From Candidatus Martarchaeota archaeon (lineage in GTDB: Archaea > Micrarchaeota > Micrarchaeia > Micrarchaeales > Micrarchaeaceae), in assembly GCA_023473255.1 (NCBI GenBank), contig JAMCYW010000030.1:1-38061 (forward strand): a stretch of DNA of 38,061 nucleotides. Reading direction: 5' to 3'. Position 1 is the stretch's first letter. Every line of letters starts with the position of its first letter. Positions 24,669 through 33,803 of the stretch are shown here, one piece after another. The position numbers and the translations under genes were made by a program. The notes under the pieces were generated by a model. That model was not told the DNA's origin. It searched no databases and saw only the letters and a program-made list of their open reading frames with translations.

Positions 24669-25751
24669 ATGATGCAAAACATTCCATTAAGGCTAAAAAA
24701 AGTATTTGAAAATGCCGATTTCGACACTGCAATAATAATGAATCCCTCACAGATGGACAGCAATTTCCTTTACCTAAGCGGTTTCCCAAGCGGAGTATTC
24801 GAAATGTCTTTCATAATTGCGACCAGAAAGAAACTGGTCTTGCTGACAAGCATATTAGAATATGAATTGGCAGTAAAACAGAAGCCCAAAGGCATGGATG
24901 TTATACAGTTCGGCAGCAGGGCAGATATATCAAAAATAATGAGGCAATACTCTGAAGGAAAGACTGTAGCGATAAACGAGGAATTTTTACCTTACGCATA
25001 CTATAAGTTCATTAAAAAGGCCGCAAATCCAAAGAAGATCGTAGACGCAGGGAAGGCATTTGATGCAGCAAGGGAAATAAAGGGCGCAGATGAAATAGAA
25101 AATATTAAAAAAGCGGTAAAGATAACCAAAACGGCACTTGAAGCAATAGAATCTGATTTTGCGAATGGCATAACTGAAAAGCAGATTGCTGCAAAATTCG
25201 ACTATTTGATGATGAAACATGGTGCTGAAAAGACTGCTTTTGATAGCATTGTTTCATTTGGTCCGAATACTGCATTGCCGCACCACCTGCCTGACGATAC
25301 AAAATTGAAGCCAAACAATTTTATAATATTGGATGTCGGGGCAAAATACCATGGCTACTGCGCAGACATTACACGTACATTCATCTACAAGCCAGACAGA
25401 AAAAGCCTGAAGTGCAAAAGGATGTCGAACATGTATGAAACCGTACAAAAGGCGCAGGCTCTTGGTTTGGAAATGGTAAAGCCCCAAGTGGACGGCATGG
25501 ACGTCCACAAAGCGGTTGCTAAATATATAGACAGCGCAAGAAATGGCATATACAAAGGAAAATTCATACACGCGCTGGGCCACGGGATAGGCCTTGACGT
25601 GCACGACAATGTCGCGCTTTCGCTTGTCCATAAGCAGATAAAAGAAGGGATGGTCATGAGCGACGAGCCCGGCATATACATAAATGGATTCGGCGGTGTA
25701 AGGCTAGAAGATGACATACTTGTTAGAAAGGACAAGGGGATTTTCTTATAA
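24669..25751 (+). CDS. pepQ: M24 family Xaa-Pro dipeptidase/aminopeptidase
   Basis: This metallopeptidase probably removes residues next to proline. It has an N-terminal creatinase-like domain (about 1-135) and a C-terminal pita-bread domain. All five metal ligands are visible: Asp222 (LDVGAKYHG), Asp233 (CADITRT), His305 (ALGHGIG), Glu333 (DEPGIY) and Glu347 (VRLEDD). The additional catalytic histidines, in LPHHLP and VHDNV, are present. The 360 residues are typical. The stop lies 2 bases from the convergent GatE stop. Whether it prefers dipeptides (prolidase) or longer peptides cannot be told from sequence. Confidence 0.9.
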   Translation: MMQNIPLRLKKVFENADFDTAIIMNPSQMDSNFLYLSGFPSGVFEMSFIIATRKKLVLLTSILEYELAVKQKPKGMDVIQFGSRADISKIMRQYSEGKTVAINEEFLPYAYYKFIKKAANPKKIVDAGKAFDAAREIKGADEIENIKKAVKITKTALEAIESDFANGITEKQIAAKFDYLMMKHGAEKTAFDSIVSFGPNTALPHHLPDDTKLKPNNFIILDVGAKYHGYCADITRTFIYKPDRKSLKCKRMSNMYETVQKAQALGLEMVKPQVDGMDVHKAVAKYIDSARNGIYKGKFIHALGHGIGLDVHDNVALSLVHKQIKEGMVMSDEPGIYINGFGGVRLEDDILVRKDKGIFL

Positions 25752-25753
25752 CA

Positions 25754-27634
25754 TCATCTTCCCAGCAGCCCATTAAGCTCTGTCCCGTCTATATTCAGCC
25801 TGTATTCGTTCATTATCTTTTTTATCAGCTGCGCTTTTTCCAAGTTTTCTCCGGCAGCAATCTTATTTATCAATGATGCCAGCGCCTTGCCAGAAATTCT
25901 CTCAAGCTTATTGGCCTTTATTATTTCATCAACGGTCCCTCCATTCAACGCAAGCCTCCTTATTGCTTCCTCAACTCCCTGTTTTGTCAATCTGCCATCG
26001 GCGAACTGAATGAATGCAGATTCGATTAAACCTGCATCTATCGAATCGGCATCTATGCCCTGCCTTTTCATTTCAGTGAACTTTTGAAGAAGCATATTCG
26101 CAATGAATTTCCTATCTGCTTTAACCTTGCTGGCAATCTTTTTATAAACGATCAGCCTTGGCGAAAGCAGCATTTGCTTTACCAGCACATCGTCATCCAA
26201 ATCCTCTTTAAGCGCTAAAATCTCCTTTTCTATGTCCGGCGCAGACGCTATCGCCCTGTCTATGGCGGCTTTAGCGAGCAGCAACGGTTTGGCATCGGTT
26301 TCTGGATACATCCTTGAGCCTCCAGGGAGGGGCCTCATGAAGCGTGTAGTCCCTAAGTCTGCATCAAGGACCGATCGCGTCTCCTTGGGCACTCCTGCCA
26401 TCGCATATTCTGCCCGTTCAATGGCAAGCTTCACCGCTTTCTTGGAAGTGTATTGGTCTCCTGCCACCAATATAAAAGCGTCGCCGCTATCTACGGAAAG
26501 CCTATTCTTTATGCCCTCAATTTCGCTTATTGTAAATCCGTATTGCTCCAGATTCTCGTCGCTGTGTATTATGCCTTTGACGCCAGCCATCTTTGCATAA
26601 TCGCTTATTTCACTGCCAAGCCTCCTGTTTGGATTGATTTCACTGCCAAGAATCCCGTTGAATCCAATAAGCCTGAATCCGAATACCGATGCACCGTTTT
26701 TAGAACTGTTATTTATCACTTTTACTGAAGTTCCCCTAAATAAATCCGTTAGTTCTACTTCTTGCCCGATGGATGCATTCCTGCCTAACAATGTGCCCTT
26801 TATTTTAATTAAGCTTAGCTGCCTAATTACTTCGTTCTTCACGAACGTATCTAGCATATCTACCTCTTGCAACCCCTTTATTTCGGTCCTTGCACCCCCT
26901 TTTATGGAAACGTTGACATCCTGCCTTATGGTCCCTATGCCTCGCTGTACCATCCCAGATATCCTAAGCAGGGTGCCTATCCTAAGGGCTATCTCTTTAG
27001 CTTGCTTTGGCGTCTTTATGTATGGGCTTGTATCTATCTCTATAAGCGGTATCCCTATCCTGTTTGTATCATACACTGCAATATTGCCGTTATTCGAGGC
27101 TATGCCTGCGGATTCCTCTTCGAGCGATATGGCTGGAATGTCTATGCTGTAATCGCCTATTTTTATATTTCCATCCATGCCTATTATCGTAGTCCTTTGG
27201 AATGCAGCAGGATTGCTTCCATCTACAACCTCCTTTCTCATAGGTTCAAGTTCGTCCATGAACTTCATATTGAGGGAACTTGCAATTGCCAAAGCTACCT
27301 CCAATGCCTCGGCATTAAGTCCATGCGGCGGTTCTTCATCTATATCCACAAGGCATGATGTATTCTTGTATACGTTGTATTCGAACGCCTTATCCTTGGC
27401 TTCCTCGAATTTTGCAGACATATCTATCTTTCCAGATTCTCCTGCAACTGCGCGTTGGCGCCTGTATACGCTTGATACTATCGGATCTGCCGGCAAAAGG
27501 TTTGCCATGCACGAGCAATACAGCTTATTTCTGGTGGCAAGCCTTTGATGTATCTCCAAACCGCACAAAAAACCTATGCTGTCGTAATACTCGCTGCTGT
27601 CAGCGTACGTTGCATTATCCTCTTTTTTTGCCAT
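25754..27634 (-). CDS. gatE: Glutamyl-tRNA(Gln) amidotransferase subunit E
   Basis: GatE is the kinase/transamidase subunit of archaeal GatDE, which turns Glu-tRNA(Gln) into Gln-tRNA(Gln). It begins with the GatB/E cradle (CGLEIHQRL, then EPPHGLN). A GAD domain inserted around the middle (GVKGIIHSDENLEQYG) distinguishes GatE from GatB, and a helical YqeY-like tail ends it. The track ORF starts at TTG 27655, but GGTGCA followed by the ATG at 27634 gives a better start and 626 residues. It is 13 bases after the GatD stop in the same operon. The presence of GatDE suggests that a glutaminyl-tRNA synthetase is not needed. Confidence 0.96.
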   Translation of the reverse strand: MAKKEDNATYADSSEYYDSIGFLCGLEIHQRLATRNKLYCSCMANLLPADPIVSSVYRRQRAVAGESGKIDMSAKFEEAKDKAFEYNVYKNTSCLVDIDEEPPHGLNAEALEVALAIASSLNMKFMDELEPMRKEVVDGSNPAAFQRTTIIGMDGNIKIGDYSIDIPAISLEEESAGIASNNGNIAVYDTNRIGIPLIEIDTSPYIKTPKQAKEIALRIGTLLRISGMVQRGIGTIRQDVNVSIKGGARTEIKGLQEVDMLDTFVKNEVIRQLSLIKIKGTLLGRNASIGQEVELTDLFRGTSVKVINNSSKNGASVFGFRLIGFNGILGSEINPNRRLGSEISDYAKMAGVKGIIHSDENLEQYGFTISEIEGIKNRLSVDSGDAFILVAGDQYTSKKAVKLAIERAEYAMAGVPKETRSVLDADLGTTRFMRPLPGGSRMYPETDAKPLLLAKAAIDRAIASAPDIEKEILALKEDLDDDVLVKQMLLSPRLIVYKKIASKVKADRKFIANMLLQKFTEMKRQGIDADSIDAGLIESAFIQFADGRLTKQGVEEAIRRLALNGGTVDEIIKANKLERISGKALASLINKIAAGENLEKAQLIKKIMNEYRLNIDGTELNGLLGR

Positions 27635-27647
27635 AACTGATGCACCT

Positions 27648-28973
27648 TCAAGCAAGGAATTCGTCGTATTCCAGGCGTTCCTTTATCTCGCCAACCATAT
27701 TTTTATTGAGCAGATTAGCAGCATCCTCCTTTGTGTAGTTTCCCAAAAGCCATCCTAATTTTACATAAGCGGTTTCGGGAAGCATATCCTCGCAGTAGAT
27801 AACGCCTGCATTCCTAAGAAGCCTTAAGTTCCTGTAGACGTTCTCGTTCACCCTGCCGTATATGCATTGCGAGGTCATGCCTATGATCATGCCCTTGCTT
27901 ATCGCATTCTTTATGTTTGGAAGCCATGAATCGTTTTCATCTTTCGTAGAGGTGGGCGTGTGTCCCAGCCCCGTGCCCTCTATAATCAAACCTTTGTACC
28001 CTTTTTGCAAGTAAAAGTCTATTATATCTGGAGTTGAATTAGGGTATGCTTTTACAAGCGCCACCTTATCATCAAATCCAGTAATAGCCTTCCCTATCAT
28101 GCTGGATTTTTTAGAGTAGTCGTTCTTGTACTCTATGTTGCCTTTTATATCGACAAGAGCCAGTGGCGTGTCATTTATGGGCCTGAAGGCATCGCGTCTT
28201 GATGAATGCATCTTTCTGGCCTTCGTTCCCCTTATGAAATGGCACTTGTCATCCGAGCTGGAGCTATGCATGCATATGCCTACTTCGCCTATGTTTGATC
28301 TAGCTGCAAGATGTGCTGAGCATATCAGATTCATGAACGCATCGCTTGAGCCTCTATCGCTGCTCCTCTGCGACCCCGTCAAAACAACCGGGATATGCAA
28401 GTCCTTCAGCATGAAGCTCAACGCAGCTGCTGCATAATGCATCGTATCGGTTCCTATGGTTATTACTATGCCTTCAGCTCCTGCGCGCCTCTCTTTTTCC
28501 GCCTCCTTTGCTATGCCCTGCCATTCCTTATAAGACATATCTTCGCTAGATATGCTAAAAAGCTCTCGCGACGATATGTGTGCTATGCTGGCAAGTTCAG
28601 GCACCTCATAAAATAGCTCTTCCGGCTTAACAAGCATGTAAACTCCGCCAGTCTTGTAATCTATCTTGCTGCCTATAGTGCCTCCGGTATATATGAGCGA
28701 TACAGTTGGCAAGCTTTTATCTGGTTTTAGGTTTGATTTCGGGAAGCTTGGCATCCCACTTCCTGATTTAACCTTTGTAATCTTTACCTTTCTGAAATTT
28801 ATGCCTACGTTATACCCGTTCTTAAGTTTTATCACTATTATGTCGCGGTTCGTGGCTTCGGTATTCGGCATTACCTCTCCTTCTATATCCAAACCCTTAG
28901 CAGTGGCGCGTATCTCGTCCCCAACATTGACTTTTGCAGATTTTAAAAAATCCAATATCTCATCAGAATACAT
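27648..28973 (-). CDS. gatD: Glutamyl-tRNA(Gln) amidotransferase subunit D
   Basis: GatD is the L-asparaginase-like subunit that releases ammonia from glutamine or asparagine for GatE. An N-terminal beta domain (about 1-85) precedes the asparaginase fold. The first catalytic Thr lies in YTGGTIGSK (96-100) and the second in GTDTMHY (174-178), with LTGSQRSSD after it. The 441 residues match archaeal GatD. It lies 7 bases after the methylthiotransferase stop and 13 bases before GatE, so the three genes form an operon devoted to tRNA charging and modification. Confidence 0.96.
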   Translation of the reverse strand: MYSDEILDFLKSAKVNVGDEIRATAKGLDIEGEVMPNTEATNRDIIVIKLKNGYNVGINFRKVKITKVKSGSGMPSFPKSNLKPDKSLPTVSLIYTGGTIGSKIDYKTGGVYMLVKPEELFYEVPELASIAHISSRELFSISSEDMSYKEWQGIAKEAEKERRAGAEGIVITIGTDTMHYAAAALSFMLKDLHIPVVLTGSQRSSDRGSSDAFMNLICSAHLAARSNIGEVGICMHSSSSDDKCHFIRGTKARKMHSSRRDAFRPINDTPLALVDIKGNIEYKNDYSKKSSMIGKAITGFDDKVALVKAYPNSTPDIIDFYLQKGYKGLIIEGTGLGHTPTSTKDENDSWLPNIKNAISKGMIIGMTSQCIYGRVNENVYRNLRLLRNAGVIYCEDMLPETAYVKLGWLLGNYTKEDAANLLNKNMVGEIKERLEYDEFLA

Positions 28974-28980
28974 GCAACCA

Positions 28981-30267
28981 CTATATTATTTTGCCATACA
29001 GTACATTTGCTGATTCTGCATAGACAGATGCAACATAATGCATTCCTACTTCAGGGATGCATGTGTCTGTTTTCTTTATGACCACCTGCTTATAGGAATC
29101 AGTTCTTCCGTTCACCGATGCTTCCGTTTCCTCAGTCATTAAGACATCGATTTTCTTATTTATAAAACTATTGTTTATTTCATGCTGTATACGTCTTGCG
29201 ACCCTCAATACCTGGGAACTCCTTTCCTTAACCTCTTCTGGCTTTATCTGCTTCAAGCGCGCTGCCGATGCATGGGGCCTTGCCGCGAAACGAGATATGT
29301 TGGTAACATCTGGTTTTACGCAATTCATAAGGTCTATGGTAGCTTCCAAATCCGTTTTGGCCTCCCCTGGAAATCCGACTATTATGTCGGTTTCAAGCGA
29401 GAGCCCGTTTATCTCCTTTCTTAATTTTGCCACTCTATCAATAAAATCTTCGGCAGTATAATTTCTCCTCATGGCCTTCAATATTCTATCGCTGCCAGAT
29501 TGGACTGGGAGGTGGATGAACCTATAAAACCTTTTGTCGCTGAACGCATCTACTATGTCATCCATATACTTACCGAGGTGTTCGGGATTTAGCATGCCAA
29601 TCCTTACCCTAAAATCTCCGTTTATGGAAGATATCCGATGCATCAACCTAGCTATATTTGTGCCTTTGTCCAACCCGTATGCGCCGGTGTCCTGGGATGC
29701 AAGCTGTATCTCCTTAGAGCCGGATTTTATGCTGTATTTTATCGCATTGACTATTAGGTCCTCAGAGAAACTATTGAGCATCCCACGTGCGAACTTGGTC
29801 TCGCAAAACGAGCAGCTGCTTAAGCACCCATCGCTTATTGGTATCTTTGCTATTGTGCTGCCAGCTGGTTTGAAGCCAGTTATCCTGTCTGCCGCTTCAT
29901 ATTTATTTATGGTATATCTTTTTCCGGAATTAATGCCATCTAATATGCCTGGGATATGTGAAACATTCGGCATTGTCACTATGCTGGCATTTGGGGCATA
30001 CTTGGCTATGAGGTCGGGATTTGCAGCAGCCATGCATCCGGTCACCACTACCTTCTTGCCGCCCCTATCCATGCGCGAAAGTTTTTCAAGTATCTTCCTT
30101 TCCGTTACGCTTTTGACTGTGCACGTATTTATTATTACGACATCCGCATCATCTTCAGAATCTGAACGCCCTATCCCTGCATCGCCTATGATTCCTGCAA
30201 TGATGTCGCTGTCTGCCTGATTCAGTGTACAACCATAAGTTTTTATATATGTTTGCATAACAATCAT
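28981..30267 (-). CDS. Archaeal tRNA t6A37 methylthiotransferase (MtaB/CDKAL1 family)
   Basis: This radical-SAM enzyme adds a methylthio group to threonylcarbamoyl-adenosine-37 in tRNAs that read ANN codons. Three cysteines for the auxiliary cluster are at Cys13, Cys49 and Cys78. The radical-SAM triad CLSSCSFC is at 148-155. A C-terminal TRAM-like domain (VLMTEETEASVNGRTDSYKQVVI) ends the 428-residue protein. The archaeal/eukaryotic subgroup is suggested by IKTYGCTLNQADSD. It is the first gene of the operon with GatD and GatE, and tRNA-Thr(GGU) in this window is a possible substrate. A second in-frame ATG (30258) is possible. Confidence 0.92.
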   Translation of the reverse strand: MIVMQTYIKTYGCTLNQADSDIIAGIIGDAGIGRSDSEDDADVVIINTCTVKSVTERKILEKLSRMDRGGKKVVVTGCMAAANPDLIAKYAPNASIVTMPNVSHIPGILDGINSGKRYTINKYEAADRITGFKPAGSTIAKIPISDGCLSSCSFCETKFARGMLNSFSEDLIVNAIKYSIKSGSKEIQLASQDTGAYGLDKGTNIARLMHRISSINGDFRVRIGMLNPEHLGKYMDDIVDAFSDKRFYRFIHLPVQSGSDRILKAMRRNYTAEDFIDRVAKLRKEINGLSLETDIIVGFPGEAKTDLEATIDLMNCVKPDVTNISRFAARPHASAARLKQIKPEEVKERSSQVLRVARRIQHEINNSFINKKIDVLMTEETEASVNGRTDSYKQVVIKKTDTCIPEVGMHYVASVYAESANVLYGKII

Positions 30268-30353
30268 TCTACTGGAAAAGATATCAATCTAATCTATGAT
30301 TATACTCTATAAAGAGCGGTAAAATATTTAATACGTCTTTAAAGGTGCAATGG

Positions 30354-30569
30354 ATGAATATGTTTTGTGAAAGGTGCAAGAAGGAAATATATGCTTATAA
30401 AGCCTGCAATTACTGCAAGCGCAAGATATGCAACGACTGCATAAAGAGCTCTCAGCGCACATCGAAGATAAGCAAACTCATAATATGCAAGGATTGCTGG
30501 TCCGATATGCGCAGGCGCAAGGCTTACAAAAGCAGGAGGGTAGTTTCTGCAGTGCAGAAGAAATCCTAA
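30354..30569 (+). CDS. Small zinc-binding protein with four CxxC pairs
   Basis: This 71-residue basic protein begins MNMFCERCKKEIYAYKACNYC. It has CERC, CNYC, CNDC and CKDC, enough for two zinc sites with a treble-clef or RING/B-box-like spacing. The C-terminal third is Lys/Arg-rich (DMRRRKAYKSRRVV), suggesting RNA or DNA contact. I recognise no named family. The track start is a GTG that is really part of the AGGTG ribosome binding site; the ATG at 30354 follows it by six bases. A TATA-like AAAATATTTAATA lies upstream. It is divergent from the methylthiotransferase, and its stop overlaps the IleRS stop by four bases in convergent orientation. Confidence 0.7.
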   Translation: MNMFCERCKKEIYAYKACNYCKRKICNDCIKSSQRTSKISKLIICKDCWSDMRRRKAYKSRRVVSAVQKKS

Positions 30570-33500
30570 CCGCTTTTTTTGATCTCTTCAAGCACGACCT
30601 TGAATGTCTCTCCTTGGACGACTATCTCATTAACGCCGTCATGCTCGTTTTTCAGCTTGCTCATCGATACTGCGTTTAAGCTCTTCTTTATCAGTTGGAT
30701 GTTTTTCATTACAATCGCATCCGAAGATTCCATCACATCGTAATATAGCTTTATCCTGTCGGCCTTTTTCAGCCCTGCCTCCTTGCGCATCATCTGTAGT
30801 TTATGAATCAGCTCCCTTATGAATGCCTCTTCCTTCATTTCCTCGCTTATATCTGTGTTTATGCTCACCTTGCCATACTTGAATAATGTGACGTTGCTTT
30901 CTATGGCCTTTTTAATCTTGATGTAATGCTCTTGCCTTATGCTGAATACGCCCTTATCCGTATGCAGGTCGTAGTGCCCAAATTTCTCTATGCTGTTGTC
31001 GAGTTCCTTCGGGTTTGCGTTTTTCAATGCATCTGCTACTGCCTGCGCATCCTGCTTGAAATCCGGCCCTAGCCTATTAAATGCCGGCCTTATTTCTTCC
31101 TCTGCGCCTGCAGATTCCGAAATGTTTATTTTTCTTATATTGCAATAGCTCTCTACAATCGACGACAGATTTTGTAATGATATGAATGCTTCATCCGAAT
31201 TCAATTCAAATGTAGCTTCGTACAGAGGCAACTTCAATGGTATGTTGGCGCGTTCCCTGCTGTTCAATATTGCAGTTATTGCCTCCTTTACCACTGAAAA
31301 TGATTTCTCGAGGTTGCTGTTTATATTTTTGGCATTTGACTTGGGCCATTTTTCCATGAACACGCTTTCCATGCCTCCGTATCTTTCAAGGTATATCTTT
31401 TCAGATGTGAATGGCACCGCGACTGAAAGGAGCATGTTGGATTTATATAAGACATATTCCATTACACTCAAGACCTTTTTTGCATTACGCTTATCTTGTG
31501 TCGAAAGCTTCCGTTTTGCTATTTTCAGGTAAAATCTACTGAAGTCCTCAGTTATAAAATTAGACAGCGCAGCCATTCCCTTATAAGCCTCATATGATTC
31601 AAGGCATGCGGTAACCTCAGACACTATGGATTCCAATCTAGATATGAGCCACTGCTCTTCAGCTTCAAGCTGCTTGACTGGCATGCTGCGTTTTACCCTT
31701 GGTTTGTAACCCAATAATTGCTCATATTCGCCTATTAGGTTAGATATGTTATGCATTATTACTATCGTCCTCTCCGCATCTTTCACTTCGTTCATTTTCA
31801 GCCGTATATCGAGCCAGGGCGTGTGCTGCACAGACCATAGCCTGAACGAATCTGCAGAGCTATTCTTTAAGAATTCTGATATGGGCACATAATTGCCTAA
31901 TTTCTTGTGCATCTCCCTTCCTTCGCTATCCAATAGCATTCCGTCTATGCCTATGTTTTTATATGGTTTCCTTCCATAAGCGAGAACGCTTATTTTCAAG
32001 AGCGCAGAAAACCAGCCCCTGAGCTGATCCTTGCCTTCGACTATATAGTCTACCGGAAATAGCTTTTCAAATTCTTCATCAGCAAGGCTGGCCCTGAACG
32101 CTATTCCCGAATCAAACCAAACATCAAATACATCAGGAACCCTATCCATAACTCCGCTGCATTTTTGGCATTTTATGTGTATCTTATCTATATGAGGCCT
32201 GTGCAGATCGCTGAGTGCAGATGCCTTTTCCGGCTCTAAAGATAATCCCTTTAATTCTTCCAATGAGCCAATAGCGTGGAATGCGCCGCAATTTTTGCAT
32301 TCCCATATCGGTATCGGGATATCCCAATACCTCTGCCTAGATATGCACCAGTCTGGCGCATTTTTAAGGACATCAGACTGCCAATTCATAGCTTCTTTTG
32401 GATGCCACGATACTTTACTATTTTCACTAAGCAGTTTGGATTTTATCTTCTGTATGTTAAAGAACCACTGAGGGGTTGCCATATATATGACTTTGGTATC
32501 GCATCGCCAGCAATGAGGGTAACTATGCGATATAGAGCCTTTTTTTATCAAAGCTCCATCAAGCTCGAGATCCTTAATTATTGCGGCATTTGCATCATCA
32601 GGAACCTTTATGCCTTCATATTTTCCAGCTTCATTAGAGTATCTTGCATCTGCAGTTACTGGCGATATGAGCGGCAGATGGTTTTTCATGCCTACTGCAT
32701 AATCTTCCAATCCGTGCCCCGGCGCTATATGAACGAGACCGCTTCCGTCATCCATGTTAACCAAGCCCTCTGACAATATTATCTTGTGGTATGCCCTAAG
32801 CTCTTTTTGGCTTGGAATATTCTCTTCCAATGGCCCAAAATATCTTACGCCTTCTAATTCACTTCCGTAAAATTCCGCTTCTATAATTGCACTTTCTCCA
32901 ATAACTTCAACTAATGCGTCAAATCTCTTTTTCGCAGTTACAAATCGCTTTCCATTTATATTTGCAATTATATATTGCTCCTTTGGCTGGACTGCAACTG
33001 CAACGTTAGCAGGTATGGTCCATGGCGTGGTGGTCCACACGAGCAGATATAGGCTTTCAGGAAGCTTCAGCTTCGATATGCGCGAAGAATTAGGTATATC
33101 GACCTTAAGCGTGAAATATATGGATGGGTCCTTTTCTTCCTTGTATTCGACCTCCATAGTTCCCTGCGCCAGGGATGTCTGGCAGTGCGGGCAGTATGCA
33201 GTGGTTTTATTATTTTTATACACATATCCTCTATCGGAAATACGCTTGAAAATCTTCCAGCCGCTTTCTATGTAATCGTTTGTATAAGGCAAATAGGGGT
33301 TCTCGAAATCAAGGCTTATTGCAAACCTATGGAAATCTTTGTCAGTATGCCCCATGAACGTATCTACATATTTTTTACACGCTTCGATAAATTTTTCCAC
33401 GCCTACTCGTGTCTCTATTTCGTTTTTTGCCTTTATGCCCAATTCCTTTTCTACCTTGTTTTCTATTGGCAAGCCATGAACGTCATAACCTGCCATGTCC

Positions 33501-33718
33501 TTGACATCAAAGCCATTAAATCTTCTATATCTTATGTAGACGTCTTTTATCACTTTTACCCACATGCCGCCCAAGTGCAAGTCTCCCGTAACATATGGGG
33601 GCCCATCAAGGAAATAGAATTTCTTTTTGCCCTTATTAATTGCCCTTGTTTTATCTAGAATATTGTTGGATTTCCAGTATTCCAACATCTCCTCTTCAAT
33701 TGAATTAAGGTTCTGCAT
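30566..33718 (-). CDS. ileS: Isoleucyl-tRNA synthetase
   Basis: This class I synthetase charges tRNA-Ile. The N-terminal Rossmann domain has GPPYVTGDLHLGG, with the HIGH-type motif HLGG at residues 48-51. The CP1 editing domain with WTTTPWTIPANVAV follows. CxxC zinc pairs (CPHC near 176, CWRC near 403, CKNC near 473, CQKC near 517) are in place. The KMSKS position reads MHKKL in SEGREMHKKLGNYVP near residue 600, so its second lysine is shifted and the serines are gone. The anticodon-binding and C-terminal domains are present. The 1050 residues are normal for the archaeal type. It is identified as Ile rather than Val by DMAGYDVHGLPIENKVEKELGI. Confidence 0.96.
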   Translation of the reverse strand: MQNLNSIEEEMLEYWKSNNILDKTRAINKGKKKFYFLDGPPYVTGDLHLGGMWVKVIKDVYIRYRRFNGFDVKDMAGYDVHGLPIENKVEKELGIKAKNEIETRVGVEKFIEACKKYVDTFMGHTDKDFHRFAISLDFENPYLPYTNDYIESGWKIFKRISDRGYVYKNNKTTAYCPHCQTSLAQGTMEVEYKEEKDPSIYFTLKVDIPNSSRISKLKLPESLYLLVWTTTPWTIPANVAVAVQPKEQYIIANINGKRFVTAKKRFDALVEVIGESAIIEAEFYGSELEGVRYFGPLEENIPSQKELRAYHKIILSEGLVNMDDGSGLVHIAPGHGLEDYAVGMKNHLPLISPVTADARYSNEAGKYEGIKVPDDANAAIIKDLELDGALIKKGSISHSYPHCWRCDTKVIYMATPQWFFNIQKIKSKLLSENSKVSWHPKEAMNWQSDVLKNAPDWCISRQRYWDIPIPIWECKNCGAFHAIGSLEELKGLSLEPEKASALSDLHRPHIDKIHIKCQKCSGVMDRVPDVFDVWFDSGIAFRASLADEEFEKLFPVDYIVEGKDQLRGWFSALLKISVLAYGRKPYKNIGIDGMLLDSEGREMHKKLGNYVPISEFLKNSSADSFRLWSVQHTPWLDIRLKMNEVKDAERTIVIMHNISNLIGEYEQLLGYKPRVKRSMPVKQLEAEEQWLISRLESIVSEVTACLESYEAYKGMAALSNFITEDFSRFYLKIAKRKLSTQDKRNAKKVLSVMEYVLYKSNMLLSVAVPFTSEKIYLERYGGMESVFMEKWPKSNAKNINSNLEKSFSVVKEAITAILNSRERANIPLKLPLYEATFELNSDEAFISLQNLSSIVESYCNIRKINISESAGAEEEIRPAFNRLGPDFKQDAQAVADALKNANPKELDNSIEKFGHYDLHTDKGVFSIRQEHYIKIKKAIESNVTLFKYGKVSINTDISEEMKEEAFIRELIHKLQMMRKEAGLKKADRIKLYYDVMESSDAIVMKNIQLIKKSLNAVSMSKLKNEHDGVNEIVVQGETFKVVLEEIKKSG

Positions 33719-33803
33719 AATACCATCTATAAAAACTGATTTTGCATATGATTATTATAAAGCAAGATATAAAACGTTTATATACAGCTCAACCGGTGTT
33801 ATA

